This document shows positions 12,261 to 24,860 of a DNA stretch of 64,000 bases, one piece after another. Every line of letters starts with the position of its first letter. Position 1 is the first letter of the stretch. This DNA comes from Caenorhabditis elegans (taxonomy: Eukaryota; Nematoda; Chromadorea; Rhabditida; Rhabditidae): the NCBI RefSeq assembly GCF_000002985.6, contig NC_003282.8, positions 8,866,001 to 8,930,000 on the forward strand, in the 5' to 3' direction. Made by a program: the position numbers and the translations under genes. The notes under the pieces are model-generated. The model saw only the letters and a program-made list of their open reading frames with translations. It ran no database searches and had not been told where the DNA came from.

Positions 12261-13825
12261 TTACTTTTCAATCGAGAAAAATAATCGAATAGTGTTATCC
12301 TGAAGATGTTTGCAATACCGTGCATCATGTTCTTCTGCAGATCCAGGACAGGAACAAGAAGCTGTTCGGCATGCTTTTGCAACTATTTCACCAGTTTCAG
12401 CGTACCTAAATAAACATATTTATACTCATAACAGTATCATAATGCAAAGGCGATGAATAATAATTTTTTTACACTTGATATCCCGTCAAAAGAGCCAACA
12501 TTTCCCACCATGTCCATCGTTTTGCTATTTCAACATAATTTTCTTGAAACCTCCAATTCAGAAATCTACAGTTTTTTTTAATGTTCGGCGATATAATCTT
12601 AAGATTTAACTGGCCGGATGAGGGAACATATCAAAGTCCGCATAAATCATCACATTTCTATTTGATTTAGCGCGATTAGTAGTAAATTTGGAAGTGTGCG
12701 CGGAAGGTGGACGAGAAGGACGAGTGACACCTTAAGGGCGCCCGTATGGACATGGAGTGGTTAGCATATTGATGTCGGGAATCCCGACTCGGGATTACTG
12801 TAGGTAGTGTAGGTAGGTGAACATTGATTGTCAGGCGTGGGGACGAATGGCCCAGATATGTTAAAGTTTTAGGTGGATAAGTGAAGCAGAAAACTATTTT
12901 TGAAACCTGCAAACATTTTTTAAAGAAACATCAAGTTTGAAAATGTAGAATTGCGGCAGTTTTCCCAACAGTCCTAAATTTCCCATTTCCTCTACGAAAC
13001 TAAGCCTTTCGCATGAGCACAAACTAATTTTTCTTCGTACATGAGGCACTAAATGCGAAAGTAATGAAAATTGTCCAAAATCATAAACACAATTTGAAAA
13101 AGTTTCACCTTTAGAATGAATCCTCATTTCTGGATGTACATTTTGTTGTTTTAAAACTGGCACAGAATTAGACTAACAGCAACAAAACGAATGGTTCTCA
13201 CCTTCTTAAAACCTTACTCACACAGCTGTGAGTGATCCCTAATTGTTTAGCAATATGAATCTTCTTCATTCCCTTCTTATAACATTCCACAATTTTCTGC
13301 CTATCACAAGTTAGAAGTGGTCGCCCAGAGATGTATGGCCGACCATATCGATTTCGTGATGGGACCACATTGGTCACTGTAATAAATAATCTTGTAAAGC
13401 ATAACGTTCTTGAACAAACTTTTCAAATCCTTTTGCTTATCAATGCATGACGAAGCAAGCTTTTCAATATGAAGATCCGGTCGCCGGAACGCTTTTGATA
13501 GTTTTTCCAATGCAGCAAGTGACGAACCTGAAACACTTTTTTGAATATAAAACATGGGAAAAAGAGAGTCAAATTTTCAATTTGAGTGTGCAGTTTTGCC
13601 GATAAAATGTTCTTGTTCTAAACCGATCTTTGTATTCCTAGAAATTAAGTTTTAAACGCTTATAGCCGGAAATCGTTTGAAAAAAACACTAAGACTGTAG
13701 ATGATTCTAGAAATCTCACCTGATGGATGACCATTTGACAAAGCTTTTTGTGCAGCAAAGCTAGAGAGCAGAGCAGAGTTTTGAAAAAGGAAGTTGATCG
13801 GTGGAAATATTGATGGCGACATCAT
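12261..13825 (-). CDS. PAI-only paired-domain (npax-type) protein
   Basis: Exons on minus: 13720-13825, 13420-13527, 13202-13376, 12473-12565 and 12261-12405, giving 208 residues. The third exon carries the PAI half of a paired domain: YGRPYISGRPLLTCDRQKI, then a helix-turn-helix ending SHSCV-type (seen as HIAKQLGITHSCVSKVLRR). There is no RED subdomain or homeodomain, matching the nematode npax class of probable DNA-binding regulators; I do not assign a number. The N-terminus (MMSPSIFPPINFLF) is hydrophobic and aromatic. The last exon has a tight Cys cluster, ACRTASCSCPG, plus a later YCKHL. Intron 2 is only 43 nt, using a GTTTGT donor, and intron 3 is 636 nt. The exon 4 acceptor (CTGTAG) is weak; GGAG at 12548 is an in-frame alternative. 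The final exon could also splice at GTAAGT (12264) into a few more codons. Confidence 0.7.
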
Positions 13826-15483
13826 TTTTTGACAGAATTATGATGATAAAATTGTGAGAAAATGTTGAATTAAGTCGAATCCACCTTGTTGTCAAGTAAT
13901 ACGGTTTCTTGACCCCCATCGGTTTAGACCTTTACGCTCCGCCTCTTTTCTTGTTTTTTAGGTTCAAGGATACGGTAGTCGTGTAAAGCAGCATTGGAAG
14001 ATGAGAAGAACGGCCTGATGATGATATCTGTTAGACGGATCGGAAATGAGAGGAAGTGGGAAGAAGAAGCGTGGCGGCAATCCCTTTGTAATTTGCCGCC
14101 GGAATGAAGAAAACGACGAGTAGGTGACAAATGATGATCAGGTGTATTGTAAGAATTATTAATTATCGTTCAGGATTGCCAGAAATGTGAAGGTGTATAA
14201 GGAATGGAGCGGGTAATGAAGTGTATTTTTTGTGCTTTCAACGGGTTTCATTATTGATACATGATTACCTATTTTTAGAGCAATAAAAATGAAGCTCATA
14301 ACTTTTAGAAATAATTATTTGAAACGTTTCTATACTATTCTCTGTGCGCTTCTCTGCAGCTAGATGTTGAACCTTTTTTTTTTGGAAGATTTCACAACTA
14401 TAACAAGTTTTTCACAAATTACTCTGATTTGTTTAATGTCTCCTTATCCAATCAGAACCTTTTTGTGTATCGGATAGGTGTGAAAGATATTGTTGATAGC
14501 GGCAAAGGAACATGACAAATTGGTCACACACCTGAAGACACGTCGGAAAGTGCGAATCATCATCATTTTTCTTTTGTCGGCACTTCGAGACATCTATTAT
14601 TCTTGCAAGTAGCGGTTTTTTCAAAGAGAAAAAGTGCGGTTTAATCAGTGAAACTAATCAAAATAGTTTCAAATTGAAGCACACAAAATCACTGAAAAAT
14701 TGAAAAGGTGCCGAATTTCGCACTTGATTGGAACATCATTAATCACTGTTAGAGAACTTTTTTGTTGCAGTAAGGGGTTCAAAGGTCCTATCAAAATATC
14801 CCATAATGATACTTATGATTACAGTGTAGATGATGAATTGATGAGCGGAACATTGAAAGAAAAGTGTGAAACTGATTGATAGATCGAACAATTCGAAGTG
14901 ACTTGATAGTTGCAGTAGACACAATGGCACGTTATCTGTAAACTTCTTTGACAAGGGCTAATAGAAATAGAGAACATAAATAAACGCCGATTTTCTTGAA
15001 TAGTATTGCACCGAGAGAAAAAGAAATGGCAGACATTTTGTCAATTAACAATTTTTGTAGGACCCACGACAAATGAGAATGTTGAACAATTGGGTGCAAT
15101 ACCAATAGAGTAAATACGGTAATCAGGAAATTTTAAAACTTTTTGTATAGATATTTGGCATCAAGGCATGGCTAGTTGTATAGAAATATTTATCCAGTGC
15201 TACTTTTTTCCCCTACTTTCGCAACAATACCAAAAATGTTTTATTATATTATATTTTTGTTTTTTTAAGTTAAGGCATTTAGAATTGTCCCACCTACCAC
15301 CAAACCAGAGAACAATTGAATTGAAAATTGACTCATCGCTATGATGTGACGAAGTCATTGACGTTTCACATTTGCAAACATTTAAAAATCATCGATTTCT
15401 TCAGAATTTCACCATTTATTGTTTGAAGATCTTGAAACCTTAAACACTTCTCTACTATTTCAAAATTGTGTTTTTTGCAGACG
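13826..15483. other. Divergent promoter region, paired-domain and secreted genes
   Basis: This 1.66-kb spacer separates two divergent genes. Bases 13920-14130 are GC-richer and probably contain promoter or leader sequence of the minus-strand paired-domain gene. A TTTTTGCAG acceptor at 15472-15480 lies just before the plus-strand start, consistent with trans-splicing. No other gene is supported. Confidence 0.45.
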
Positions 15484-15963
15484 ATGAACAAAATTATTGT
15501 CACGTTTCTTTTTATAATTGTCATTTATTTCACCTGCTCTGAAGCATCTCTATTCGGAATGAAAGTGAAGGTTAGGTTAAGTCCAATGTTTTAGCCAATA
15601 AATGTTATTAAGATGGGTGAGAGAGTTGAAATGAATTTCTAAAAAGGCGCTAAGTCTCTCATTAGGAAAATGAACCGAGGAAATCAAATTTATCATTTTG
15701 ACGGTAAATTCAAGGGATCATTTGTTGATGAAGCCGGAAACATAGTTGATTCTTCTAATTATGAAATCTTGAATGGATTCCTTGTTATCAAAAAGTTTAC
15801 GGCCGCAGATATTGGTCTATACTCAGAGTACCCAACTGTGAGTTTGTTTAATTAACTTTTCAAATTTGTCAAATTTATTTTTCAGAAATACATATACGGG
15901 AGGAGTTCAAATGGCTTACCTTACGCAGTTCTAGGACCCGCAGTTTCTGTTACAGTAATATAA
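15484..15963 (+). CDS. Small secreted Ig-like nematode protein
   Basis: Exons 15484-15575, 15666-15837 and 15886-15963 encode 113 residues. Residues 1-21 form a clear signal peptide (MNKIIVTFLFIIVIYFTCSEA). The mature part contains GNQIYHFDGKFKGSFVD, then NGFLVIKKFTAADIGLYSEYP. The ADxGLYS pattern resembles the E-F strand corner of Ig-like folds, although the canonical Cys pair is missing. The exon 1 donor GTTAAG at 15576 is chosen over GTTAGG at 15571 because only it keeps frame. An acceptor AG lies 3 bases before the ATG. AATAAA follows near 15996. No function is known to me; an extracellular structural or ligand role is only a guess. Confidence 0.65.
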
Positions 15964-18900
15964 TTTAAAAAGCGTTCTAATTGAGAATTGATTGGAAATA
16001 AACCGTGTAAACAAGAGAACTATAGCTTTTAATTTTGAGGAAAATACCCACTGACTCCAAAATCATTGCCTACCCTCGCTATTCGCCTACCTCTTTCTCA
16101 TTGACTCATTGCCTTTGTGTGGACAGTGGAAATCTAGAAGGGTTTCAAGTAGTGAAACTGGGTTATCAAACTTATCAGGGGCAAAATTGCAGATGCTGAA
16201 ATCAACTCCAGTCGGTGCTGCCAATATCTCTGTTGAATAGAGAGACCATACCGTCATTGTTTTGGAGAGTCATAGGATGTTACACCAGAAGATCATATGG
16301 CATAGTAAGTTGGAAAATGCTTTTCGTTTTACTAGTTTTTTTTAACTTTCTTTTTACTATTTCTTTCAGCAGTTCGTCCGCAACTTCCAGTGATCTTAAT
16401 AAGAGCAGATAAGAGCAGATTACCATTTTCATTAGTCCATTTGGGTATTATCATTTCACGTCTGTTTTAAAATAAACAGTGAAATGAAATCACCGTCTAC
16501 TATTCTACAATACAAAATGATTGATGCTTATTTAGTGTCTCTGTGAATGGTCACTATAAGTGGATTCACTTCGGAAAACCACTTATCTCACTGAGGGTTG
16601 GGGGGTGACAATATCGTTCACTCACTTCACTTTTGATTCAAAAACAAATACAAAATAGTTCAGTTCAACTCCAATTTCCTCATTCAAATATTTCAGACTT
16701 TTTTGTATTCTTTTTAGTTTCATTGGTCAGTGCCACAAGTACAATCATGTAGGCGATGTCATCAATGTGGTTACTCACAAATTGTTAAATTTCCTTGTGT
16801 GGGTGTGGCTCAAAAAAACAGGGTTTGAAGCTGAAATTTTTGTCAAATATTAGATGGAAAAACAGTGAATGGCATGTTTATCGATAAGAAACAGATGAAG
16901 TATTATTCTTTTTTAGATTTCTTAACTTTATGATAACTTCCTTCTTTTTGAAAACTGAACCTCGCATAAATGCATTAAAAAACGGTTCTTGTGTATGATC
17001 GGAAAGCAGTTTAAAATCAAAATTGTCAAGTTATGAAAAATATAAACGTCTTAGTATTCTTATAGTTAGTCTTAAAATGAGGAAATAATCATTTCAAAGC
17101 CTAATGAGGAAACATTTCTTTTTCTAAATAAAAATTGACAAAATTTAACAAATGAATGAAATTTTTATTTAATACACAAGAACCAGAAAAGTTTGCCGAT
17201 CCAGAATCAAATATCAGTTTCACTCAGATATCCGCATTAAAAAATTACTATTCTACTTTTTTTCTAATTTCCGGTTCCTTTTTCAGGTGATATTATTTTG
17301 GAGGGCGGAAGTCGTTTTATCTAGATCACCACCATATTTTGTTGAACTTTAGAAACCCATTAAATTCTACTGATAAGCCACATCTATTTGAGAAGTCAAT
17401 TCCTTACAAAATATACATTACAAATAATATTATTATATTCCATTCGATTCTAGAAAACATTCCTGATATTCCCTTCCAAAAGCTAAATACTCGTGTTTTT
17501 TGTTCTACTCACCCGGTAAGGATACGAAGAAAATTCTGAAAAAAAGTGCCGAGAAGTAAGAAGGTTGTACGCAGAAACGAAAATTCAACCGAGATATGGC
17601 CGGGATCTATTATTTCTAAAATTAATGTTGAAAATATATGTATCAATCTGAAGAAACACATTTGTTCCAAACGAAAAAAAAACTTGTATGAAAAAAAGCG
17701 GAAAGTTTTCAGAAAAGTAATAAAGGGTCCCGCCCATATTTTGGTTTCAACCTTTTCGGCTATTTTTGCCTCTGCCTTTTTCTGCATACTAATCTGATCG
17801 AGCACGATACATTGAAAAAAAAATCACATAGGTGAAAGTTCGCACTTTATATTTTGAGTGTTGTCCTAGACCTCAATTTTATGTAACATTTAAGTTTTTT
17901 TTACCTCAAGCAAAAAACATTCCAAACTCTTAGAAAGAGGTCATGAGACGGTTTATATAAAAAGGATTAAACTACGTATGTTTATTTCGATGTTTCTTTT
18001 TTGTTCAGTTTTTTTTTGTGTGTTTCTTTGGAGTATTCGTGATTTGTCACTCAACTTTTTAAAACTTCCAAGCAGCTTTTTAGAAAAAAAACAAGATTTT
18101 TGAAAACGAGTATTTTTAACAGGCATCTTTTACAACACTGACACATGATTAAATTCCCAAAAAATTTAAATTGTATATTTCCATGAAAAGTCCAATTCAT
18201 AAAAAAAATATTTTGAAGTTGCGAGACAGTGTTTTCCATTTGAAAAAGTAAAGATTGAGTCGTTTGTTTGTACACGAAGAGGCAGAGATGCAGTAGAGCA
18301 TCATGGAGCATTGAAGATAAATAATCATAGTTTAGTTTTCTCACAATTCTGCATGTATCATGTACCTCCGCTCCCTTTCCGCACCCATTGTAAAATTTTT
18401 ATGATGACGAAGATATGATTGAGCAAACAAAAATGTTTCGAGATGAATTGCTTTTCATTCTGACTTCTGTGGAAAACAAGATGCCTTTTTTGTTTTAGCT
18501 GGAATTATTTATTGGGCGAAGTAAGCTCAAACTTCACTTATCATAATTTTGAGTGTCAGCTAAAAATGTGTTTTTAATATTCTAATTATGTTTCAATTAT
18601 TTATACTTGAAAATCAACCAAAATTTTTGTATTCAATCAAATTTTCTAAATTATTGGACTTTGTGTGTAATTTATAACAAGTCAACAATTTTACTGTAGG
18701 GTTTATTCCTAAACTGTTCACCAAAAAATCAAACGTAATTGGAATATAATATTTGTCAAAAATTGGCCGACTTCCAAAATTGTGATATGTAGCTGAAAAC
18801 TAAGTGGTTGTCATTTTTTTTATCTGAAAAAACCTATTCAAAAGTTTCGTTATAATATGTCCAATATACACTTCATTTCATTTTTCTCACTATGGTGAAC

Positions 18901-21182
18901 ACTGATATGTAAACAGAGCAAGATAATCACTCCAGAGCAAACATTTTTCGAAGAAAATGCCTTTCAAACCGAAATAGGTCAGGAACTCACTTTTTTCGCA
19001 AGCCAATCATTTCGGTATGATATTTTTAATCTGCTTCATGATACATCCATTTTATAAAATTAGCCACTTAAATATCATAAAACATGTTCAGAGAAATTTC
19101 TATTCAATTTACTGTTTCAAGTGGAAATTAAAGAATTTCGTTGATATTTTCATTATTTGCATGACTTGATTTTTTGTTGCTATGGTTTTTGAAACTTTTA
19201 CTTTCAGTAATTTTTATTTTTGAATGAAGAAATAATCAACCATTTTTTAAATTTAAAAAAACATTTTACTACTTGAGAGGCCAATTTATCCCATATTTTC
19301 AATAATCCAAATGTTAACGTTGGAATCATATATTTATACCAATTCATTTTAGAAATATCAATATTTTATCAGTTAGTAATTTTTGATTATTTTTTGATTA
19401 ACAGTTGATTGAAAATACACATTTGAAACAACAACTTTATAAATAAGTGATATCATTCAAAATTCTTATACTTCTTATACTTTTTCATATTTTCTCAAGT
19501 TTCATGTGATTAGAATTCATTTTTCCCACAAAAAAATGCGCAATATCCGAGCATTTCTTTTATATATTTTCTCTCATTTTTCGATTCCGTAACCATCTTG
19601 TCCATCTATTTGTACTCTCGTTGATTGATTTTGGTTTGATTTGATTTTGGGATTGACGAAAATAAATAGAGCAGGAAAATTGGGGACGGCACAGATGAGA
19701 AAAAAAATGAGTGAAGACTTTTTGAAGATCATGAAGAGTTCAAATGGTATTAGTTCAAAAAGTTACGAGAAAATGAAAAAGTTTATATAATTTTTTTTTG
19801 AAAATAAACTTTATCAGGAAAATGTTATGCGTTTTTGGGTTCTTTTAATGATTTTTTTTAACATTTTAAAATTGTATTGCTTTCAAAAACGAATAATTCA
19901 AGCAAAAACGCAAAATTTAAAAAAATTTAAGATGTCGCATCTGCCAAGCTTTTATTAATTAAAGGCATGGGTTGTTACGAAGTATTTTGAAATTAAAGAT
20001 CAAATTTCGGATTTTTGAAAAATTTAAGTTTTTTCAATGTTAGGAATTTATCTTTTGAAAACTATACTATGAATTTTTCAATTTACTTTATTCCTCTAGA
20101 ACTCTTGATATTTTCAAAACGATATTTAACTTATTTTAGTATTTATCATGACTCATTTTCCCCGCATTCTTTCAGTATTTTTTCTATATAATACCTTGAT
20201 CCATACTCTCTCTCTCTCATCATCACATGTTGACCTCATAGTGTCTCGGTTCGGGCCGATTAAGTTTTCGATACGCAAACATTTAATGGTAAAAATGGAC
20301 ATGTGGCTCCTCCTTTTTTGACTGAAAGAGGTTTCATTTGGAAAAAGTAGTTTGACATACTTTCCAGTAGTAATTTTAAGATTAGCCAATATTTGAGAGA
20401 TTTTGTTTCACCGATTATCTCAGACAGCTGCCATTTGTTTTGTTCGTGAAAAAGTTTTTCTTGGTTACTAAAATACTTTGTCTTACTTAGTTAATTTTCT
20501 TTTTTTGAATATAATGTAATTTTTCAGATAATCTTCATCCTGTTTTCGTAAACAATTCTATCTGAAATTATGAAAACAAAACGGGATCTTAAAAAGAAAG
20601 GTTTGTCTTTATCCTTTGATTGTCTCAAAATTATAAAAAAATCTGTAAAACGAGAAAGAGTTTGAATACAAGTTTGAATTATTTTTTAAAGACTTTCTGA
20701 TCAGTTATATTAGTAAGAAGCAGAAAAGTAGAGCGAAATCGTGGAGAGTCCACTTGGAAACTTTAGCGCAGTATAGAAAAGTCAGTAACTATAGTCACGA
20801 ACTTTTCTAATTCAAATTTAAATTGTCTATCATAGTGTATACATGAAATTATCAAAATATGCATATATTGCCATTTCTTCACTTTTTTGCTCCCAGGTTT
20901 CCTGTGCTTTAAAGATTTCCCACTTAAATTTATATTGAGAATTGTTCTTGTTCTTCGACTTTCATCTATGCAAAAAATGTTACCGATCAAAGTTTCTTCA
21001 AAATTATCACCACAAAAATATGCATTATCAGACCATTTCCCTTTTCCGCAAAAGTTCAAAAAAATTCACTTAAATAGGTTCGTATCATAATCATTGAAAC
21101 AAATACAGTGATTTGTAGCCTCCTATTTATTTTTTTTATTCAATTCCTGAAATTTGCAGAAGTTTCCAACACTTTCATCACA
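15964..21182. other. Gene-poor 5-kb region
   Basis: This is mostly AT-rich DNA with long homopolymer runs. I found one unusually long open stretch (17304-17797, listed separately). A CT dinucleotide run lies at about 20203-20220. An isolated 97-codon minus ORF at 18051-18344 looks random. I see no domain, tRNA or multi-exon gene. It may carry distal regulatory DNA for the four-TM gene and oma-1. Confidence 0.45.
17304..17797 (+). pseudogene. Long ORF broken by one TGA, orphan
   Basis: One plus frame is open for about 164 codons except for a single TGA at 17537-17539. The upstream part reads HLFEKSIPYKIYITNNII and NIPDIPFQKLNTRVF; the downstream part is basic (KKHICSKRKKNLYEKKRKV) and ends in a hydrophobic segment. 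No start ATG is evident and no intron of correct phase removes the stop (the GTAAGG at 17516 has no in-phase acceptor nearby). The opposite strand is also open for 98 codons over the second half, which weakens the case. It is either a decayed gene or chance in low-GC DNA. I do not recognise any family. Confidence 0.25.
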
Positions 21183-22455
21183 ATGTCTACAATTTCTGAT
21201 AAATTATCAACGGATCAAAATTATTTTTCAATGCCAACAGCGCCTAAACCAACGAAGCTTTGTGGATATTTTGGTGTTCATAAAAGTTAGTTTGAGAAGT
21301 TTTTATTAATTAATTCGAGAGAAAGTGGGATTATTTTCTAGGTTCCCACACGCCTACCTATGCCTGCCTACTTTTTCATATCTTATGTACTTATTTTGTT
21401 CTCACAGTGTTAATTTACACAATTATCTTTATTTTATCATCTTATTTGATGAAAGTTAAATTAACAAATGAAAGAAACAACGTTTGCGTGTACAGAAGGC
21501 GCGCGAGGTGAAGGCAGGCAGGCATTATTTCTCTCTTTTTTATTTGATTTTTGACACATTAAAGCTTATCTCTTAATAATAGAAAAATTGAAAACAAAAA
21601 TAACATGAGAATCATTATAAAATTGTTTACATTTTTGTTTTGTTTGTTTTACAAGTGTTATCAAACCTAAAAATACTGATCACAAAATAAATAACAAGGC
21701 TATTTTTTTCGATGGATTATTTATTTATAAAAAACAGGGTAACAAGAATGTTAAGGGAGTCGATGAAAAATTTATATTAAAAAATATGTTTTCAGTTGCA
21801 ATATTTGGAATCAGTTTCAATGCAATTTTCTTATTTGCATTTTACGTTTATGGATTAATAAGATTGATTCAAAAAACACCGAAGAATTATGTTGAATTTA
21901 TTGGTACAGTTAAATAAATTTAATCTGAATTATTTAGAAATATGGATTTTTCAGTAATCTGCTCCATACTTATCACCATGATCCTCACCTTCAGTTTAAT
22001 GTTTATTATGGCAGTTTTCCGTGCGAGACCCAAATTTTTACTACCATATATGGTTTTGAATACGATTCTGTTTTTTGCATATGCTGGTGAGCGAAGTTTT
22101 TTTTTCGGTGTGGTTTTAATCAGTTTCGCAAATATTGAGAGATTGTGAACCGGACGACCAAATTTGACAGTTTTTAATTGGAAAAAGAGAGATTACAGGA
22201 GCGGTAATCGGATCGACAATCACAGTTCCTGATGAAATTAGAGAAGAGGTTAATGGACAAGATCGGAGTTATAAAATTGTTGATATTATTTTATTAAGGT
22301 GGGATTTTGAAAAAAAAAGGAAACCTAGGGTATACTATTTTATCAATTTCAGAGTTGCATTGCTGGTATTTGGTGCATTTGAAATATTCTTCATCTATTC
22401 GTATATTTGGACGTATATTGATGTTCGAAGGTTGTACCTTTTCAATCGAAGATGA
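21183..22455 (+). CDS. Four-transmembrane nematode protein
   Basis: Exons 21183-21285, 21796-21903, 21955-22086, 22199-22298 and 22353-22455 encode 181 residues. Four hydrophobic helices are visible at about residues 35-56, 71-92, 99-119 and 149-169. A short extracellular or lumenal loop (TITVPDEIREEVNGQDRSYK) lies between the last two, and a cytosolic-type tail RRLYLFNRR follows. Topology and spacing resemble nematode DUF families related to lysosomal or tetraspan-like membrane proteins, but I see no diagnostic tetraspanin CCG motif. A TTTGCAG acceptor lies about 24 bases before the ATG. Intron 1 (510 nt) contains GCCTGCC-type inverted repeats. Function unknown. Confidence 0.75.
21340..21530. 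repeat. GCCTGCC inverted repeat in intron
   Basis: ACGCCTACCTATGCCTGCC near 21350-21370 is mirrored on the opposite strand by GGCAGGCAGGCAT near 21508-21525. The arms flank an AT-rich core inside intron 1 of the four-TM gene. The same GCCTGCC/GGCAGGC vocabulary recurs at 39895-40010, 45240-45370 and 46825-46862, marking one dispersed family. Confidence 0.6.
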
Positions 22456-23085
22456 ACTTGAAGTTTCTAATTGATATTTTCAACCATTCATTTTTTTTAA
22501 AGATTCCTGATTTTTCACACGGGTTTGTCGCTATAATTTTTTGATTGTAAAAAATAAATATGTTTTTTTTTAACTTAAATTAGTGCATAAATTGTTTGAT
22601 TATAATAACATATCAGTTCACTACAAGCAGTTATAGGCGTGAAAACTTTTGGCCTACAGTACTCCTAAAAGACGCACATCATTTTAAATCGCACACGTGA
22701 AAACAGTGCGACCGTAGTTTATGCCCCCGCGTAATATGAAGGAACCATTTTTCAGGCTTTTCTTGAGTATTCCTTGTTTCAAATATTACTTTTCGGCCGG
22801 AAATTCTGACATATTTATATTAAAAACTTTTTTTTAAACTTTTTTATTGTGCACCGGCGCCAAAATGTGATATTTTCTCATAAATGCCATTCGTATCTGT
22901 TTTGTTCGCACTCAAGTATTGTTTTATGTAACGTGTTTTTGTTTTTCAGTAGGATCATTTGATTTTCTTTTTCAGAACTTACAGCTCGCAACATCTTCCG
23001 GAAATCGAGTATCTCCGGTGTTGATTGTTAAGCATTCCCTGCACCCGATTACTTACACTATTCACATCCACTCAACTGCATCAAT
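22456..23085. promoter_or_regulatory. oma-1 upstream region and leader
   Basis: A TTTTTCAG acceptor near 22976 opens a leader of about 110 bases before the oma-1 ATG, so the transcript is probably trans-spliced there. Upstream, 22651-22745 contains CCTACAGTACTCCTAAAAGACGC-like sequence related to the arms of the inverted-repeat element at 52253-52553. No other gene lies here. Confidence 0.5.
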
Positions 23086-24532
23086 ATGAACGTTAACGGT
23101 GAAAACAACGAGAAGATCGATGAGTGAGTTTAACAAAATTCAAATGAAAAAGTAATTTTATGTTATTAAAGGCATCATCTCGAGAGCTCCCTCGCTGGCG
23201 TTCCAACTTTGCCCGTTTCACCACTCGATCACGCTAAGGACTTGTCTCAAACTAATCCGAATGCCCAGATTGGAGATTTGGTTACTCAAACTGCTAACTT
23301 GATTGCTATCAAAAAGCAGTTGCTTGAAGATATTGCATTGTGCGTTGGCTAATTTCCTGAATATCTTCAATTTACTACATTTCAGCAACCAACATATTCA
23401 ATCGATGCAAGTTCGCGCGATTCAGAGTTTTCCCCAGAACAACCAGGTTGCACCTCCATTTCAACAGTTTGATCCTAGACGCCGCGGATTAGCCCGAATG
23501 CAGAAACCAGAATCATACAAGACTGTGATCTGCCAAGCTTGGCTCGAATCTAAGACTTGTTCTTTCGCAGACAACTGCCGGTTTGCACATGGAGAGGAGG
23601 AACTTCGTCCAACATTGTAAGAATGAAGCAAACAAATTATGTTAATTCCAATTTTTAGCGTCGAGCCGCTGCAGAACAATAAGTATAAAACGAAACTCTG
23701 TGACAAATATACGACTACAGGACTCTGCCCATACGGGAAACGGTGCCTTTTCATTCATCCCGATCATGGACCAAACGCATACATTCGCGCTGATAAACTT
23801 CTTGAAGTCAGAAGAAAACATGTATTTTTGCTCACTGTAAACATTTTCAGGTTTCTCAACGCCATGCATTGGCTGACATTCGTGATCAAATGGAGCAGCA
23901 CATCATGACTAATGGTCGCATTGCAGCTCCCCCGCTTTCTGCCATTCAGCATCCTTTAGAAATGTTTGCCAGGCCATCAACTCCAGATGAGCCAGCGGCT
24001 AAATTGCCACTAGGACCAACTCCTGTTAGTACTCGTGGTCCAAGATATGAGCTACCAACGAAGGAATTGCATGACGCGGAAGGTAAAAATTGGCAGCTAG
24101 TTGCAATTAATGACCTCTGTTTTAGGTGCGATGACCTATCCACCGTCTCGCTGGCCATTGGATCCATCGATGTTTGCTCTAGACGCTTGGAATATGGCAC
24201 ATCGGCCAGCTAGTCCACTCGATTCGATGGTTTTGGGTTCCGCTCCAAATGCTGGCTCGTTCGGAATGCTCGGAAAGCAAAATACTCCTGGAGGAGTTTC
24301 TGGATATTCATCTGCTGGATCCACGCCTTCTCAGGATCTCAGTTCTTCGTCACTCAATGCAGCATCCGCAGCTGCCGCTGCTGCATATTTCGCAAATTCT
24401 GCTGTTGCTCAATCTCTTCTGATGAAATCTGTCGCAACTGATCCAATGATGTCATGTAACGGACCATTCTCTCCAATGCCAGGATTCGATCAATTGGCCG
24501 AAAATATGACCAAGCATCTCAATTTGTGGTGA
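23086..24532 (+). CDS. oma-1: OMA-1 tandem CCCH zinc-finger RNA-binding protein
   Basis: Exons 23086-23123, 23172-23339, 23386-23616, 23659-23806, 23851-24082 and 24126-24532 give 407 residues, the known OMA-1 length. Two CCCH fingers are intact: CQAWLESKTCSFADNCRFAH and CDKYTTTGLCPYGKRCLFIH (both C-x8-C-x5-C-x3-H). By established work OMA-1 is a redundant oocyte-maturation factor. It binds 3'UTRs of maternal mRNAs in the cytoplasm, represses translation, sequesters TAF-4 in the one-cell embryo, and is degraded after MBK-2 phosphorylation. Counting residues places Thr at 239 and Pro at 240 in ARPSTPDEP, the MBK-2 site. The C-terminus is Ser/Ala/Met-rich with a poly-Ala stretch and ends KHLNLW. 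AATAAA lies near 24823. Confidence 0.98.
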
Positions 24533-24860
24533 ACAACTTCTCTACATTTGTCAAATTTTTAAACACTTTCAATATTCGTGTCCCCCATACTAACTAATAA
24601 TGCGTGCATTTGTGAATATAATAAGTTTTAGTCGACGTGTTCTTGTCCCATAGAAACTTGGCCCAATCGTCAAAAGCGCCCATTCCCATTTTAAATTCTC
24701 GAAATTAATATCGAATCTTGTGATGTATATTGTAATTCATCGAATCATTGAATGTATTCCAATTTTCACCGCTCGAGTTCCCGATTGCCTTCTGTCTCAC
24801 TAATCCCTTCCCCAATCTCAAAATAAATTGCACCTGCCACGGATCATAATTGTGATTCTT
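24533..24860 (+). promoter_or_regulatory. oma-1 3'UTR with GLD-1-type motif
   Basis: TACTAAC at 24588-24594 matches the STAR-protein hexamer bound by GLD-1. It is followed at once by TAATAATG, a UA-rich stretch of the kind OMA proteins themselves bind. oma-1 is an established GLD-1-repressed mRNA, so this is a plausible functional site. The AATAAA-type signal is at about 24823. Confidence 0.6.

Noticed and set aside
13402-13420. GTTATG donor at 13405 for the paired-domain gene
   Set aside because: It would give a 29-nt intron and put a TGA at the junction; GTTTGT at 13419 gives a 43-nt intron in phase.
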